Source: Eublepharis macularius (lineage: Eukaryota > Chordata > Lepidosauria > Squamata > Eublepharidae). Taken from it: a stretch of DNA of 64,000 nucleotides. Location: NCBI RefSeq assembly GCF_028583425.1, contig NC_072801.1, forward strand, positions 61,023,766 through 61,087,765, given 5' to 3'. Shown piece after piece: positions 45,593 through 56,699 of this stretch (position 1 is the stretch's first letter; each line of letters begins with the position of its first letter). A program made the position numbers and the translations under genes. The notes beneath the pieces were generated by a model that worked only from the letters and a program-made list of their open reading frames with translations, was not told the origin of the DNA and did no database searches.

Positions 45593-47949
45593 CTAGCATC
45601 TCTCGCTCCACGAGTGGCGTATCCAGCTCCCCGTCCTCCCTTCTGTAAAGTCAAGGGTCTTCTTTGTCCCGTTTGTTGTTGTTGTTCAACCAAACGGACT
45701 TCCAAAATGCGATTTTCGACTTCGCATGCAAGTTGGATCCAACCTAACAATGTAGGAGGATTGTCCTGCATAAGGGCTCTGTCCAGAAGTCTCGGGTTTA
45801 GCCCTTGCTTGAACAGGATGATTTTGGTGGACTCCTCACACCTAGGGCATTTGGCAGCTAATTGTCGGAATTTCGTAGTATAGTCCCTTGCCGACATGCT
45901 GCCTTGTTTAATGGCTTGCAATTCTGTTCGGGCCCTGGTTTCCTCTAAGGGGTCTTCGTATTGTGCTCGAATAGCGTCCACCAACCCCTGGAGAGTATTG
46001 AGTTCAGGGGCCCCGATATTGTATAGACCTACATACCAGTCCGCTGCTTTGCCTTGTAAGCGGGAGCCAAGATGCTCAATTTGACTGGCCTCGCTGCCGA
46101 AGAGGTGTCCCCACCGGTTGAAGAATTGCACTACTTGCACTAGGAAAAATCCCAGTTTGGAGGGATCCCCATCAAAAGTAGCTTCCAGTTTCACCCAGCC
46201 CATCGGGAGGTCTTGTCTCGGAGCCGGTGCTGGGTAGAAGTCCGTCGGAAGCATCAATGGCACTTGAGGTACGAGGGGAAGTGGTTGGGGACCCGGTTGT
46301 GGTAGCGGTGCTGGTTGCACTGGCGGCGGCATCACCGGCTGAGCTGGCGGTGGTGGCCTCGGCTGGGCTGGCGGTGGTGGCCTCGGCTGGGCCGGTGGCT
46401 GTAGCCGTGGTCAGGCAGGCTGCTGCAACCTTGGTCGGGCTGGTGGTGGCAATACTGGAGGTGCCGGCAGTAGCGGTTGAGGTGGAGGTGGCCGGTGCGG
46501 TTGAGTAATGACCGGCCGCTGAGGGGCAGGTTGGTGGGGTCGTAGTGGTGTAGGCCCCACCGGTTGGTTCGGAGGTGGTAATACGGGTTGATCAGGTGGC
46601 AAACGTATCGGTTGCTGCAAAGGGGTTAGTTGCGGTCGAAGCGGAAGGGGCCGCAGCGGCGAAGGCCTGATGGGTGGTGGGCCGCGCGGGCTTGCCCCTC
46701 CCGGCGTCGTGACTCTGGGAAGCAGAGGCTGGTCTTGTGGTGCCGGTAGACCTTCCCTTGGGGTTTGCTGAATGGGGACCACTTCTAGCGGTTGTTGCGG
46801 CAATTCCTCCCCAGGAGGAGCCGGAGGCTCTTCCGTCTGATCCGGCCGAACCGTTATTGGAGAAACGGGAGGGGGTATCACCGTCGTCTCGGTTGGACGG
46901 GTTGGCCCTTCTTCCCCTTCTCTAGGCACCTCAGCTGGAGTCTCCTCGGGAGGTGGATCCCCGTCCGATTTAGGGGGTTCCGTTGGAGTCTCTCCAGGTA
47001 CCTCAGCTGGAGTATCCCCGCTAGGCGGAATTTCGTCTAATCTAGGGAGTTCCGCGGGCGGTTCTCCCGGTTCTCCAGGGTAGGATTCCTCCTCTCCCGA
47101 AGGCAGCGGCTGCTGCGGGGCGTCCTCCACTGGATAGGACATAACGCTTTGGAGGGTGGCTATTTGTACAGCCATTTCTTCAGGTGATAGTCTCTCTCCT
47201 GCCCCCATCGCAGAGATTAGGTGAATGGCATGAGCCAAACTTTCCTCCATATCGATCAGCCTAGCTTCCAACTGTTGCATTCGGCTTGGACCCGGTTGCC
47301 CCATCACGGAACCTCCCTCGGTTGCACTCACCGGGGAAAACGGCCCCCAAGGCGGAGGGTCTCCTTGATCGACTCGCGATCTCGCTGCTAGAATTCCTTT
47401 GGCTAGACCCGTCACTGCCGAGATGCCGGAATCTACAGCATGGGTGCGACTTTGCATCTGCACCCAACTTTGTTCAGGAACTTCCGTTGGCTCTTTCCAT
47501 GGGGCAAGTTCCGAATAATCCCAACTCAGGGCGCCGCGGCGGGATGTGTTCCCGTCCGTCTGTTCGGTCGTCCTGTTCCAAAACAGCCACGGTTGGCTGC
47601 TATCCAGCTCAGGGACAGTCTCTAGGCTTCGGCGCCCGTCCATCGAAACTCTTGGGTGTAGTCCACCGGCCCGGCGCTCTCGCGTTTCTCGGGGTCTGGC
47701 TCCCCACTCCGACAGGGTGGGTAACGAGATCAAGGGGAGAGCGGCAGCCGACGGCCTTGTCCCCTCACTGCCGAGGTCGATGAGAGGTGGGGTAGAAGTC
47801 GAAGCTCCGGTCCCGGCTGGCACCGGTTCCTGAGATTCTTGGGGTTGCGCTGTTTGACTGTCGGGGGACGCATACGGATCAAACAAAGGATCCCTGTCCG
47901 GGACTACCTTGGATTCCGCTGGGCCCGACTCAGGCATGATTGGTAACAA
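45295..47949 (-). pseudogene. Gypsy gag region (fossil)
   Basis: Directly follows the 5' LTR on the - strand. A Pro/Gln-rich N-terminal part (about 46411-47949) precedes a Ty3-type capsid domain (YEDPLEETRARTELQ region) and a zinc knuckle CLQCGQAGHFAAQCP. Carried in more than one open segment. Confidence 0.75.
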
Positions 47950-47951
47950 AA

Positions 47952-48368
47952 TGTCAGCCTGTGGCTAGATAAGGCTCTTCCTACAGGTTCCCTTTCAAAA
48001 GCAAACAAGAGTCCATTGATTGAATAAGGAAACTTTACTGCAGAAAAGGTCCATTATAGTCCACTGTCCTGAATAGAAGACTCAGGATGGTACACAGTCA
48101 TTGTTACCAATGAAGGGCAAAGCATGAGGTACAGAGTAACAGTTCCCATCTGCATCAGCCTCCCCCCACAGTTCTCAAAACAACATCTTTCAGTCTTGGG
48201 AAGCTGCTCTCCTTCAAGGCCAATGCTTGGTGGAACGGTGTTAGACAAAACAGTCTCCTCCGGTGGGAAAGCTGCCTGGGAACTGGTGCACCTGTGGGGA
48301 AAGCACTTAGATACTAGAAGCATTAGAAAATGGAGTCAGTACAGTTTAAACACACACTGGACCTGACA
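47952..48368 (-). repeat. Gypsy 5' LTR
   Basis: 417 bp, identical by eye to 41473-41889. The usual tRNA primer-binding site next to it was not recognised. Confidence 0.88.
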
Positions 48369-48376
48369 CTGTCCGG

Positions 48377-50041
48377 GTGGTCAATGTCTCTACTTCCCCA
48401 TGGGGATTTTACTCCAGATACTTCCTTGTGGATAAAAAGGGTGGAGGTTCCCGGCCCATCTTAGACCTTAGAGGCCTCAACGGTTATTTGAAGGTTGAAA
48501 AGTTTCGAATGCTAACCCTGGCACGGGTCATGGAGCTCCTGGAGGTGGGCGTCTGGCTAGCCATTCTAGACTTGAAGGATGCCTACTTCCACATTTCTAT
48601 ATTTGAGGGCCACAGGAAATACCTGCGGTTTGTGTATGGGAATTCTGTGTATGAATATACCGTATTGCCCTTTGGGCTGGCCTCTGCGCCCAGGGTATTC
48701 ACGAAGTGCATGGCCACCGTAGTGGCATACCTGCGGTCCCAGGGTTGCTTTATCTACCCGTACCTGGATGACTGGCTCCTGGTGGGACCCTCGCCTGACT
48801 CTCTCCAGGCCCATATTGCCCTCACTTTGTCCGTGCTGGCTAGGTTGGGCTTGGTGGTTAATGGGGATAAGTCTATCCTGGCCCCGGGCATGGCCATTAG
48901 GTTTATTGGGGTCCATTTCGATTCCCTGCTGGGCAGAGCCTACCTGCCCCCAGACCGGTTGGCCAGGCTTTCCGCTTTAGCCCGGCATTTTATGCATTGC
49001 CGGTACCAGACGGCCCTTTTGATTCAGACACTGTTGGGCCTTATGGCCTCCTCCACAGGGGTGGTTTTCTTTGCACGCCTGCGTATGAGGCCTCTGCAAA
49101 ACTGGTTTGTCCGGAGGTACAACCCCCTCACCATGGGTCAGCACCAGAGGTTTTCCATCCCCAGGGTGGTGCTGCGCTCTCTGGCCTGGTGGACTGTCCC
49201 TGGAAACCTGTCTGAAGGTTGTCCTTTCGGCCCCTTCCTAGCTGAGGTCACAGTTTATACCGATGCCTCCAACTTGGGATGGGGAGGGCGCTGTGGACAG
49301 CTTTCGGCTCAGGGCATCTGGTCCCCATCTGAGGCATCCATGCATATCAACCTTCTTGAGCTTAGGGCGATCCGTTACTCCCTCGCTTCTTTTGCAGATG
49401 CCATTCGGAACAGGAGGGTTCAGGTCCTGTCGGACAATACCACGGCCTGCTACTACCTCAACAAGCAGGGAGGAACGGTCTCGCTCAAGCTCTGCAAGGA
49501 GGCAACGACTCTATGGAATTGGGCCATGGTCAACAACGTCCTTCCCAGAGCCGTGCACATTGCCGGGGATCTCAACACCTCAGCGGATGCACTGAGCAGG
49601 GTGTTTCTGCCTCAGCACGAGTGGTCCCTAAACAGGGTTTACCTCGACCAGGTTTTCCGCACATGGGGCACGCCTTTGGTCGACCTCTTCGCCACTGCCC
49701 GCAACAAACAGGCCCCGCTGTTCTGCTCCCGGGCCGGCATTGGCCGCCACTCCCTAGGGAATGCCTTCCAAATACCTTGGTCCCCAGGGCTCTTTTATGC
49801 CTTCCCGCCCTTCCCGCTCCTGTACAAGGTTCTTTCCAGGATCAGGGCCTTCCGAACCCACTGTATCCTCGTTGCCCCTCGGTGGCCTCGCCAGGATTGG
49901 TTCCCCCTTTTACTTTCCCTGTCCCAGGGGCGATGCCTCCCCCTGCCTCACGCCCCGGACCTCTTAACCAGGGACGGGGTGTGGCATCACGATGTGGCTG
50001 TACTGAATCTGACTGCCTGGCTTCTGGGCAACCGGGAGTGA
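48377..50041 (+). CDS. DIRS reverse transcriptase/RNase H ORF (fossil, 3' of insert)
   Basis: RT motifs ILDLKDAYFHI, LPFGLASAP and YLDDWLLVG, then an RNase H-like region VYTDASNLGWGG and ADALSR, and a C-terminal extension (FATARNKQAP..APRWPRQDWFP) typical of DIRS. The Gypsy element lies immediately upstream, within the same coding region. Confidence 0.83.
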   Translation: MVNVSTSPWGFYSRYFLVDKKGGGSRPILDLRGLNGYLKVEKFRMLTLARVMELLEVGVWLAILDLKDAYFHISIFEGHRKYLRFVYGNSVYEYTVLPFGLASAPRVFTKCMATVVAYLRSQGCFIYPYLDDWLLVGPSPDSLQAHIALTLSVLARLGLVVNGDKSILAPGMAIRFIGVHFDSLLGRAYLPPDRLARLSALARHFMHCRYQTALLIQTLLGLMASSTGVVFFARLRMRPLQNWFVRRYNPLTMGQHQRFSIPRVVLRSLAWWTVPGNLSEGCPFGPFLAEVTVYTDASNLGWGGRCGQLSAQGIWSPSEASMHINLLELRAIRYSLASFADAIRNRRVQVLSDNTTACYYLNKQGGTVSLKLCKEATTLWNWAMVNNVLPRAVHIAGDLNTSADALSRVFLPQHEWSLNRVYLDQVFRTWGTPLVDLFATARNKQAPLFCSRAGIGRHSLGNAFQIPWSPGLFYAFPPFPLLYKVLSRIRAFRTHCILVAPRWPRQDWFPLLLSLSQGRCLPLPHAPDLLTRDGVWHHDVAVLNLTAWLLGNRE

Positions 50042-51054
50042 GCCTCTCTTCTGGAGTGCTTGGGGTGATCTTGAATGCCCGGAAACCGTCCACCAGGTTG
50101 TCCTATCAGAGGAAGTGGTCACGTTTTTCCCGGTGGTTGGCCCTGAAGGGGGTTTCTCCCTTTAATTGCCCGCTTCCTGTCATCCTGGACTACCTCCTGG
50201 AACTCTGCTCCCAGGGCCTTGCGTTTTCCAGTGTTAAGGTCCACATGGCTGCAATCTCTGCCTTCCATGAGCAGATTGATGGGAAGACAGTTTTTACTCA
50301 CTGGCTTTCCAAGCAGTTCCTGAAGGGCCTGTTCAAGACCTTCCCTCCTAGGGCTCATCCCATTCCACAATGGAGTCTCTCCCTGGTTCTCTCCCAACTG
50401 ATGCTCCAGCCCTTTGAGCCTCTATCTTCTTGTCCCCTACCTTTGCTCACTCAGAAGGTGGCTTTCCTGGTGGCAATCACGTCCTCTAGGCGTGTTGGGG
50501 AGCTGTCTGCCCTGCGGTGTGACCCTCCCTTCCTGCAGTTTTTCCCTGGTACTGTCATGCTCCACACTAGCATGGAGTTTCTGCCCAAGGTAGTCTCAAG
50601 ATTTCACCTACAGCAAAAGGTGTTCCTCCCTTCCTTTTTTCCAACACCCTCATCCCCAGGGGAACGAGCTCTACACACATTGGATGTAAAGCGTGCTTTA
50701 TTGTTTTATTTGCACCGCACCAAATGTTTCAGGAAATCTCCTGTCCTGTTTGTGTGTTACTCTGGCCCTCGCAAGGGCTCACCTGCTTCTGCCCAGTCCA
50801 TCTCTCGCTGGATTGTGTCTACGATTAAACTTTGCTATCAGCATGCTGGAGTCCAGTGTCCCTTGTTGGTTACCGCTCATTCCACTCGAGCGCAAGCTGC
50901 TGCTGCCTTCCTGCGAGGGGTGCCGCTCCAGGACGTCTGCCAAGCTGCGACATGGTCCTCTGCAGACACTTTCATCCGGCATTACTCTGTGGACGTGCAT
51001 GCACGACGTGACTCGGCTGTTGGCACAGCTGTCCTGCAGTCCTTGTTCAAGTAG
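49513..51054 (+). CDS. DIRS tyrosine recombinase ORF (fossil)
   Basis: Overlaps the RT frame, as usual in DIRS. From about 50050 the protein has a core-binding part (LSYQRKWSRFSRWL) and a catalytic part with TSSRRVGELSALR, AHSTRAQAAA (the H-x-x-R box) and a C-terminal ADTFIRHYSVDV tyrosine. Confidence 0.83.
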   Translation: MELGHGQQRPSQSRAHCRGSQHLSGCTEQGVSASARVVPKQGLPRPGFPHMGHAFGRPLRHCPQQTGPAVLLPGRHWPPLPRECLPNTLVPRALLCLPALPAPVQGSFQDQGLPNPLYPRCPSVASPGLVPPFTFPVPGAMPPPASRPGPLNQGRGVASRCGCTESDCLASGQPGVSLSSGVLGVILNARKPSTRLSYQRKWSRFSRWLALKGVSPFNCPLPVILDYLLELCSQGLAFSSVKVHMAAISAFHEQIDGKTVFTHWLSKQFLKGLFKTFPPRAHPIPQWSLSLVLSQLMLQPFEPLSSCPLPLLTQKVAFLVAITSSRRVGELSALRCDPPFLQFFPGTVMLHTSMEFLPKVVSRFHLQQKVFLPSFFPTPSSPGERALHTLDVKRALLFYLHRTKCFRKSPVLFVCYSGPRKGSPASAQSISRWIVSTIKLCYQHAGVQCPLLVTAHSTRAQAAAAFLRGVPLQDVCQAATWSSADTFIRHYSVDVHARRDSAVGTAVLQSLFK

Positions 51055-51094
51055 ACACTCACACCCGCCCCCATTGGTGAGATGCTAGTTACTC

Positions 51095-51190
51095 TCCCAA
51101 TGTGGGGCTGCACAGAAGGACGAAGACGATAAACAGGGTTTCTCACCTGTAACTGTTGATCGTCGAGTCTCTTCTGTGCAGACACACATT
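51095..51190 (+). repeat. DIRS internal complementary region
   Basis: Reads the inverse of the left terminus (GGACGAAGACGAT) directly joined to the inverse of the right terminus (AAACAGGGTTTCTCACC..). It thus spans the predicted circle junction. Confidence 0.83.
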
Positions 51191-51250
51191 CCCTCCCGCC
51201 TGCCCCGCTGTGAGTGTTTCGTTAACTTAGTTTCTCCGGCGGCTCAGGTG

Positions 51251-51461
51251 AACTGAGGGAATGCCGGGGACGTTCGGATATATATGCATTCAAAATTGGC
51301 GGGAACACCGACACGCATGCGCGGTGGATCCGAACGTCCCCTTCACATCTCTAAAAGCTAGAAAAATCTTTTCCGCGGCTGGCCTGCGCCTGCGCAGTCC
51401 CAATGTGTGTCTGCACAGAAGAGACTCGACGATCAACAGTTACAGGTGAGAAACCCTGTTT
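51251..51461 (+). repeat. DIRS right inverted terminal repeat
   Basis: Begins AACTGAGGGAATGCCGGGG and ends GTGAGAAACCCTGTTT. Inner ~150 bases mirror the left repeat. Confidence 0.82.
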
Positions 51462-52800
51462 TTTCCTTTGGTCTAGGTAGATCCACCCCCTCCCCCTGCT
51501 GGAAGCTCAGATCTCTGCAAAAGAGTGGCATGCTCATTACAGCCATGTATTCGGGCCCCTTTCATCCTGGGGAATGAGGCAGTGAAGCCAACATCACCCC
51601 CAGATCTGTCCCTCTTACTACAATGGCCTCCTGTCATGGTGAATGAGACAATGGGTCTTATTTCCTCTCTCTCTTCTAGCAAGTCTCTTGGTGAGGACAT
51701 GATCCCTCCTGAGATGTTTAGATTCTTTCCTGATTGGTGGGCACCTGTCAGGTCTTGCCAGGTACTTCTCCCAAACACTTTACTGCATCACAGTGTACGA
51801 GTTAAAAATGTTTATTAGAGTAAATACCAGTATCAAGATGCCGTAACAAGGGAATTGACCGGAATGCCTAAAGATGGGAAAGTAAGATCAGTTATAGGTC
51901 AGTGTCTCCTCCCCCGCCCCAGTAGGATGGAGAGGCAGTTAGGAGTTTTGGTGCGCATGGCCTGGGAAGAAGGGAGAGAGAAGAAGAGGAGCGCAGTTCA
52001 GTCTCTGTAGTAACTCCAAGGTCACATTCTCAGGCTTCGGCTGGGACTCGTAACCAAAACACCTTGCCTGGAAGATATGCAGTTAGCAACAAGACCACAG
52101 AACTCTGGCTGTACTCTGCACGTACTCAGAGGCACAGAAGCAAAATGGTGCATGATGCATGGCAGATATGCTGAAAGCCTATCTGACAGCACCCATCCTA
52201 ACCAATCTGGTTACTCGCATTAACCTAATTCCACCCTTTGGGTGGAAACTGAACATTGTAGTTCAGTTAAGTTGTCCTGAAGGGCGGTATGTAAATCGAA
52301 TGTTGTTGTTGTTGTTATGTGTAAAGATATTGCTAACCTGAGACTAGCAAAAGTTGTATCTGAAGGGTACCGGATGAGTTTTGTTTAGATTTGGATTTTT
52401 AATTATGTCATTCAAGTTTCACATTTTAAATTTCATGTGTGTGCATGTGTGACAGTAATGGCCTTTGGCTATATGCAATAAAAGCTTTTGTATCAATGTA
52501 CGAATTATTAGAGGTGTGTAAAACTAAACAAATGAGGAGGAAATACACCCAGTAATTGCTGGTTTGGTTCATTAAAGCGGCTTCTGGAACAGTGAAACAA
52601 ATTCAAGAAATGAAGCTGTAACTACTCCACCACCACCACTGTAAAAAAAATTGTTTACTTCGGTTTTTAGGTCAGTTAGTTTGGTTTTTACTGTGCAGCA
52701 GCAGTACAGACAGGCAGCCACCGGGCCAGCAGCGGTGGCGGCAGCATCTGTAAATGTTTGCCTTAATGGCAACCAAGCAATTGAATCCCAAGGGGAGAGA
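51462..52800 (-). other. Gene B D1-D2 intron with a LINE 3' end
   Basis: 52230-52318 (GTTAAGTTGTCCTGAAGGGCGG, then TAAATCGAA and a GTT repeat) is the 3' end of a CR1/L2-type LINE. The rest has no assignable feature. Confidence 0.4.
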
Positions 52801-52801
52801 C

Positions 52802-53009
52802 TGAGAGCCAAACTACAAGTGACGCCTGACACACGTTGGACACTAGTCGGCTTCCCTCAAGTTTTGATGGGAAATGTAGGCATCCTGGTCTTGCAGCTGT
52901 AATGAAGAGCCAAGCTGTAAAACCAGGGCGCCTACATTTCCCATCAAAACTTGAGGGAAGCCGACTAGTGTCCAACCTGTGTAAGACGTCACTTGTAGTT
53001 TGGCTCTGA
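52802..53009. mobile_element. Palindromic MITE, ~208 bp
   Basis: The termini GAGAGCCAAACTACAAGTGAC and GTCACTTGTAGTTTGGCTCT mirror. An ACTAGTCGGCTTCCCTCAAG block mirrors inside. No coding. Confidence 0.65.
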
Positions 53010-54038
53010 GCCATAGCATAGTCTAACTCCATTGGTGGGAAGGGAAATATGCGCATTGCACATGAGTGCATTTTTTCTTCAGCACTTAACAGGCAATGGC
53101 AGTGGCTCATACACATTGGGATTAATCCGCAAAAGGCTTGCTTTGCCCCAAGGAGGGGGGCAGCAGACAGCACAGCATCACTGGCATCACCAATCCCTTT
53201 CTGAGCACTTTTATGCACAATGCAAGGAAAAGCCAGCCAGCAAGCAACCAAACAACGTGAGCAGGCATTTGCAGGTTTTAGGATGGAGCAGTCTCCTCCA
53301 GCCTCTGAGTCCTGGGCTGCCACAAAGGCTCATGTTAGAAATAACAAACAATTATTAAAGGAGTGCTGCATAAGGCAGGATTTCTTTTATGTTGCTGCAC
53401 TGCACTAGTCAAGAGTGCTCTCCTGCTTGAATGCCAGCTCACCACCACTTTCCCACCAGTGTGTGCTCACCCACCAACACTTGTCTTCTCAGGTACATTG
53501 TTGTGTGTGTTTTGTGCTTGAGGAAAAACTGAATTAATTGATGTGTTTTTAGACTAGGAGGGGGACTAATGCTTGGTAAGGTTAATGAGGGCTTTGGTTA
53601 AGTGCAAACAGAGGACTGTTCCCCTAACCCCCCTTGAAAAGAATAGTGTGCGTGTGTGCATGTGCAGCCAACTTGTGCACAGAGAACAGGCTGAAACTCA
53701 TGATCATGAAAAACAAATGAATTAGCTCTGAACCTGCAACAGCTACCTGGAACAAACTCACAGTGAAGCAGAGTTCGTTCTGAAATGCCAGATTCGAAAC
53801 TGAAATGAATTTTTTTTCACTGCACACTACTAATTATATCTCCATAGGAGAAGGTGCTAAAGGCTTTTTTAAATAGATGAAAGCTGGGAATTCACAGATC
53901 CTGTTACATGAACTGTTAAAATAGTATATTGATATGAAAATATGAAATTAAAAAACCCTCTGGCGATTGTCAGCCAGGCAGGGGCAAAACTTTTTATTTT
54001 TTCATCGATAGGGAGGCAAGATGGACGAGGGATAGGGC
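53010..54038 (-). other. Gene B D1-D2 intron, no recognised element
   Basis: Between the 52802 MITE and the 54039 hAT-like MITE. Nothing assignable was seen. Confidence 0.4.
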
Positions 54039-54297
54039 CAGGGCTTTTTTTTCTGGGAAAAGAGGTGGTGGAACTCAGTGGGTTGCCCTCGGAGAAAATG
54101 GTCACATGGCTGGTAGCCCCGCCCCCTGATCTCCAGACAGAGGGGAGTTTAGATTACCCTCTGTGCCGCTGCGGCACGGAGGCCAATCTAAACTCCCCTC
54201 TGTCTGGAGATCAGGGGGCGGGGCCACCAGCCATGTGACCATTTTCAAGAGGTTCCGGAACTCCATTCCACCGTGTTCCAGCTGAAAAAAAGCCCTG
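54039..54297. mobile_element. hAT-like palindromic MITE with 8-bp TSD
   Basis: The ends CAGGGCTTTTTTTTC and GAAAAAAAGCCCTG are flanked by GATAGGGC (54031-54038 and 54298-54305). The interior folds on itself through GATCTCCAGACAGAGGGGAG and its inverse. It lies about 90 bp past the gene B D1 exon in the intron. Confidence 0.75.
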
Positions 54298-54389
54298 GAT
54301 AGGGCTGTTTTCTCTCCTGGTGATAGACCACCAGCTGCCTATTATGCTTCTTGGATACTCTGAACAGCACTCTAATATCAACCTCTCAC

Positions 54390-54676
54390 CTGTTATCAGA
54401 AGCTCCACAGATTCACTGCATCTGGTCTCATCTTGGTAATTGTTATAGAAGCGGCAACAACAGGTGTATACCCCTGTGTCCTCTCTGTTCATATACGAGA
54501 TGAGAAACTCAGCATATCTTGCACTGAGTATTCCACGATGCTTCCAAGTCCATCCATCTTTTGTCACATAGAAAAACCCAGGATAATTACTCCTGCAGCT
54601 GATAGAGGCCTCTTGTCCCACTGATAGTCCCCAGCTAAGAGGTCTCACAAAGATGAAGACATTGAGAAATCTCTCA
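54390..54676 (-). CDS. Ig-domain exon D1 of gene B
   Basis: A strong acceptor (GTTTTCCTTCTTAATTCAG) and donor CAG|GTGAGA bound 287 nt. It enters in phase 2 and leaves in phase 1, unlike the other Ig exons. The frame reads ERFLNVFIFVRPLSWG, then LSVGQEASISCRSNYPG, and REDTGVYTCCCRF for the second cysteine. PxWGxSVGQ is typical of first domains in this family. The odd length is matched by exon 1 ending in phase 2, so the frame is intact. Confidence 0.78.
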
Positions 54677-55682
54677 CTGAATTAAGAAGGAAAACAGAAC
54701 AAAATCATGTACTGTATATGTGAGGACAGAAAGTACAAAAAAGATCCCAACTCTTAGCCGGGTATGAACTGATTAAAGCAAACCACAATCAACAGAACCT
54801 TCCACATTCCTCACATTTTTGTCAAAATATCATTCATGTTAATTTTCCTTTTGAAGGAAGATTTTCTGACTAACTAAACTATTAGTTCATACATTTCTAC
54901 CCTCCTCAGGACAGCTAAGATATGGCTAGCTGGCAATATCTGACCTACTAATTTATTACATTTTATACTAATTTAGAATTTATATATCCCATCCATATGT
55001 CGCCATAGTAATTCACCAAACAACTATATAAAGAAGACAAATGTTATTAACCTCATATTAAAAATGGAAAAAAGAGGTTTGCCTAAAACCTTCTGCTAAG
55101 TCCATGGCAGAGGCAGGATTTGAACACAGGACTTCCTGTTTTACAGCTCATTCACAGTTCTGGTTCAGAGAAACAGCAGTGAAAGTGGTAAACTTTCTTG
55201 TGGCCTATTCAACTTCAGACTGCTAGGGGAGATCACAATACTAAGGGAGTAACTCTAATCAGGTCTACTCAGGAGTAAGTTACATTTTGTTCACTGACTT
55301 TTACTCCCAGGCAAATGTTCTTGGTATTGCAGCCTCTTTGTTCCTTCTTCAAAGCATTCCCTAAACCTAGAGAACGGAATGTCAGGAATGGTTCTTAACT
55401 GTCTCCCTGACACACAGTCTCTTTACATGTTACTAAGTACCTAGGGACACTCAAGTGAACCTCTTCACGTGTCCTCCCTCCAACATTCCATGCATTTGCT
55501 CACACAGTCACACTTTAATTTGTTCCCCTTGAGTACATTCACATGTTCAATATCCATTCCTCCTCAACTACTAAAAGTATCCCACTTCCCCCCACCTCCA
55601 CCTCCATTCATTGAAATGCAAATCTTGACAGTTTCTCACACCTTAAAGAAATGCAAATTGGCAAGTCAAAGGAGCCTACAGT
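54677..55682 (-). other. Gene B exon 2-D1 intron
   Basis: About 54960-55160 resembles an old LINE 3' end (ATTCACCAAACAACTATATA, then GCAGAGGCAGGATTTGAAC). Nothing else assignable. Confidence 0.4.
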
Positions 55683-56605
55683 CAGGGATTTTTTTCAGCA
55701 CGAACACAGTAGAAAGGCATTCTGGCACCTCTCCAAAGTCATCAGTGTCAGTGGCCCTGCCCACCTGATTCTGTTTCCTCCAATGCAGTCCAAGACTTCC
55801 CCGCTAGCCTGCTGAATCTGTGGGGTTTAAAAGTTAAACAGCCCCTTTCCCAGAGGCTTGCAAGCCACGGGGAAAGGGGCCCTTTGCAACCCCTCCACAG
55901 CTTGCTTCAGTTGGCCTGCGGGAAAGTCCCCTCCTTCCAGCTGAAGCCAGGGAAGCTGGAGGAGGAGGGAAAGAGGGGGGAGAAGTACCTGTGCTCCAGC
56001 TGAAGCCAGAGGGGTTAAAAGTTAAAGAATCCCTTTCCCCGCCTGGCAGCCCTTCTGGCTGGATCAACTGAGCTGGCATGCCCAGCCCTGCAGCTGGCCA
56101 GGCCAGGAGCCACGGCTCGGCTCGGGGCCATGCACGCCCTCCTTGCAGCCTCCCTGGGAAGCAAGGGGTGGGAAGCCAGCCAGACACGGCAGGGGCCATG
56201 CTCAACAGCTCCGTGGCCCTCACAGCTGGGCACTATCACAGCCGGGCTGGGTCCTGGTGGGGACCATGCACACCAGCCCGTTCAGTGTTCCAGGCTGCCT
56301 GGGGAGACAGCCGGCCAGGCCCATGGTCGAGGGCTCAGCTGCCATGTAAGGGGCAAGCATGCATGCAGGCCCAAATTGTGTGATCGATCCTGACAGGCAG
56401 ACACGCTGTACGCAGCTGCCAGGTAAGGGGCAAGCGTGTGCACGGGCCCGAATCGTGGGTTTGCTCCTGAGGGGCAGCCGTGCAGTGCGCATTGTTCTGG
56501 GAGCGCATTTTGCATGTGCACATTTAGTGACAGGGGCACCATCTCCTGCTGGGAGCTGACCTGGGTGAGAGTTCCCCCACCACTTTCCACAGAAAAAAAG
56601 CCCTG
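55683..56605. mobile_element. GC-rich hAT-like element, 0.9 kb
   Basis: CAGGGATTTTTTTC at the left and GAAAAAAAGCCCTG at the right match the ends of the 54039 MITE. The interior is GC-rich with repeated AGCTGAAGCCAGGG and GCATGCAGGCCC-like pieces. No target duplication seen and no transposase; open frames on both strands are GC artefacts. Confidence 0.5.
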
Positions 56606-56699
56606 GAAAACACTATCTGTAAATATATGCTGAAGGCATCTGAACTCGTTAAGAATGAGAGGAAAAGACATTTTGGAATTGTAGATGACAGTCAATGAA

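Larger units (their letters stand above)
41473..48368 (-). mobile_element. Gypsy/Ty3 chromodomain LTR element (fossil), nested in DIRS
   Basis: Two 417-bp LTRs (47952-48368 and 41473-41889) start TGTCAG and end TGACA. A 5-bp duplication CTGTC flanks the whole (41468-41472, 48369-48373). On the - strand come a gag-like region with a CX2CX4HX4C knuckle, protease, RT (YLDD), RNase H, integrase and a C-terminal chromodomain; the polypurine run is next to the 41889 LTR. This is a vertebrate chromovirus of the Sushi-ichi kind. It appears broken, with about three interruptions. Identical-looking LTRs imply a very recent insertion. Confidence 0.87.
38764..51461 (+). mobile_element. DIRS-type tyrosine-recombinase retroelement (fossil), split by a Gypsy insert
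   Basis: The terminal inverted repeats (left 38764-38946, right 51251-51461) share a ~150-base core that I see differing at about one position. An internal complementary region at 51095-51190 matches both outer termini joined together, the hallmark of DIRS elements that replicate through a circle. Parts in order: gag-like ORF, RT/RNase H, tyrosine recombinase. Removing the nested LTR element leaves about 5.8 kb, a usual DIRS size. It looks whole apart from that insertion. It sits antisense in the D1-D2 intron of gene B. Likely young. Confidence 0.85.

Noticed and set aside
54390-54676. D1 exon as a frameshifted pseudo-exon
   Set aside because: Its 287-nt length looked wrong, but exon 1 ends in phase 2 and the 36-nt exon keeps it, so the frame is intact.
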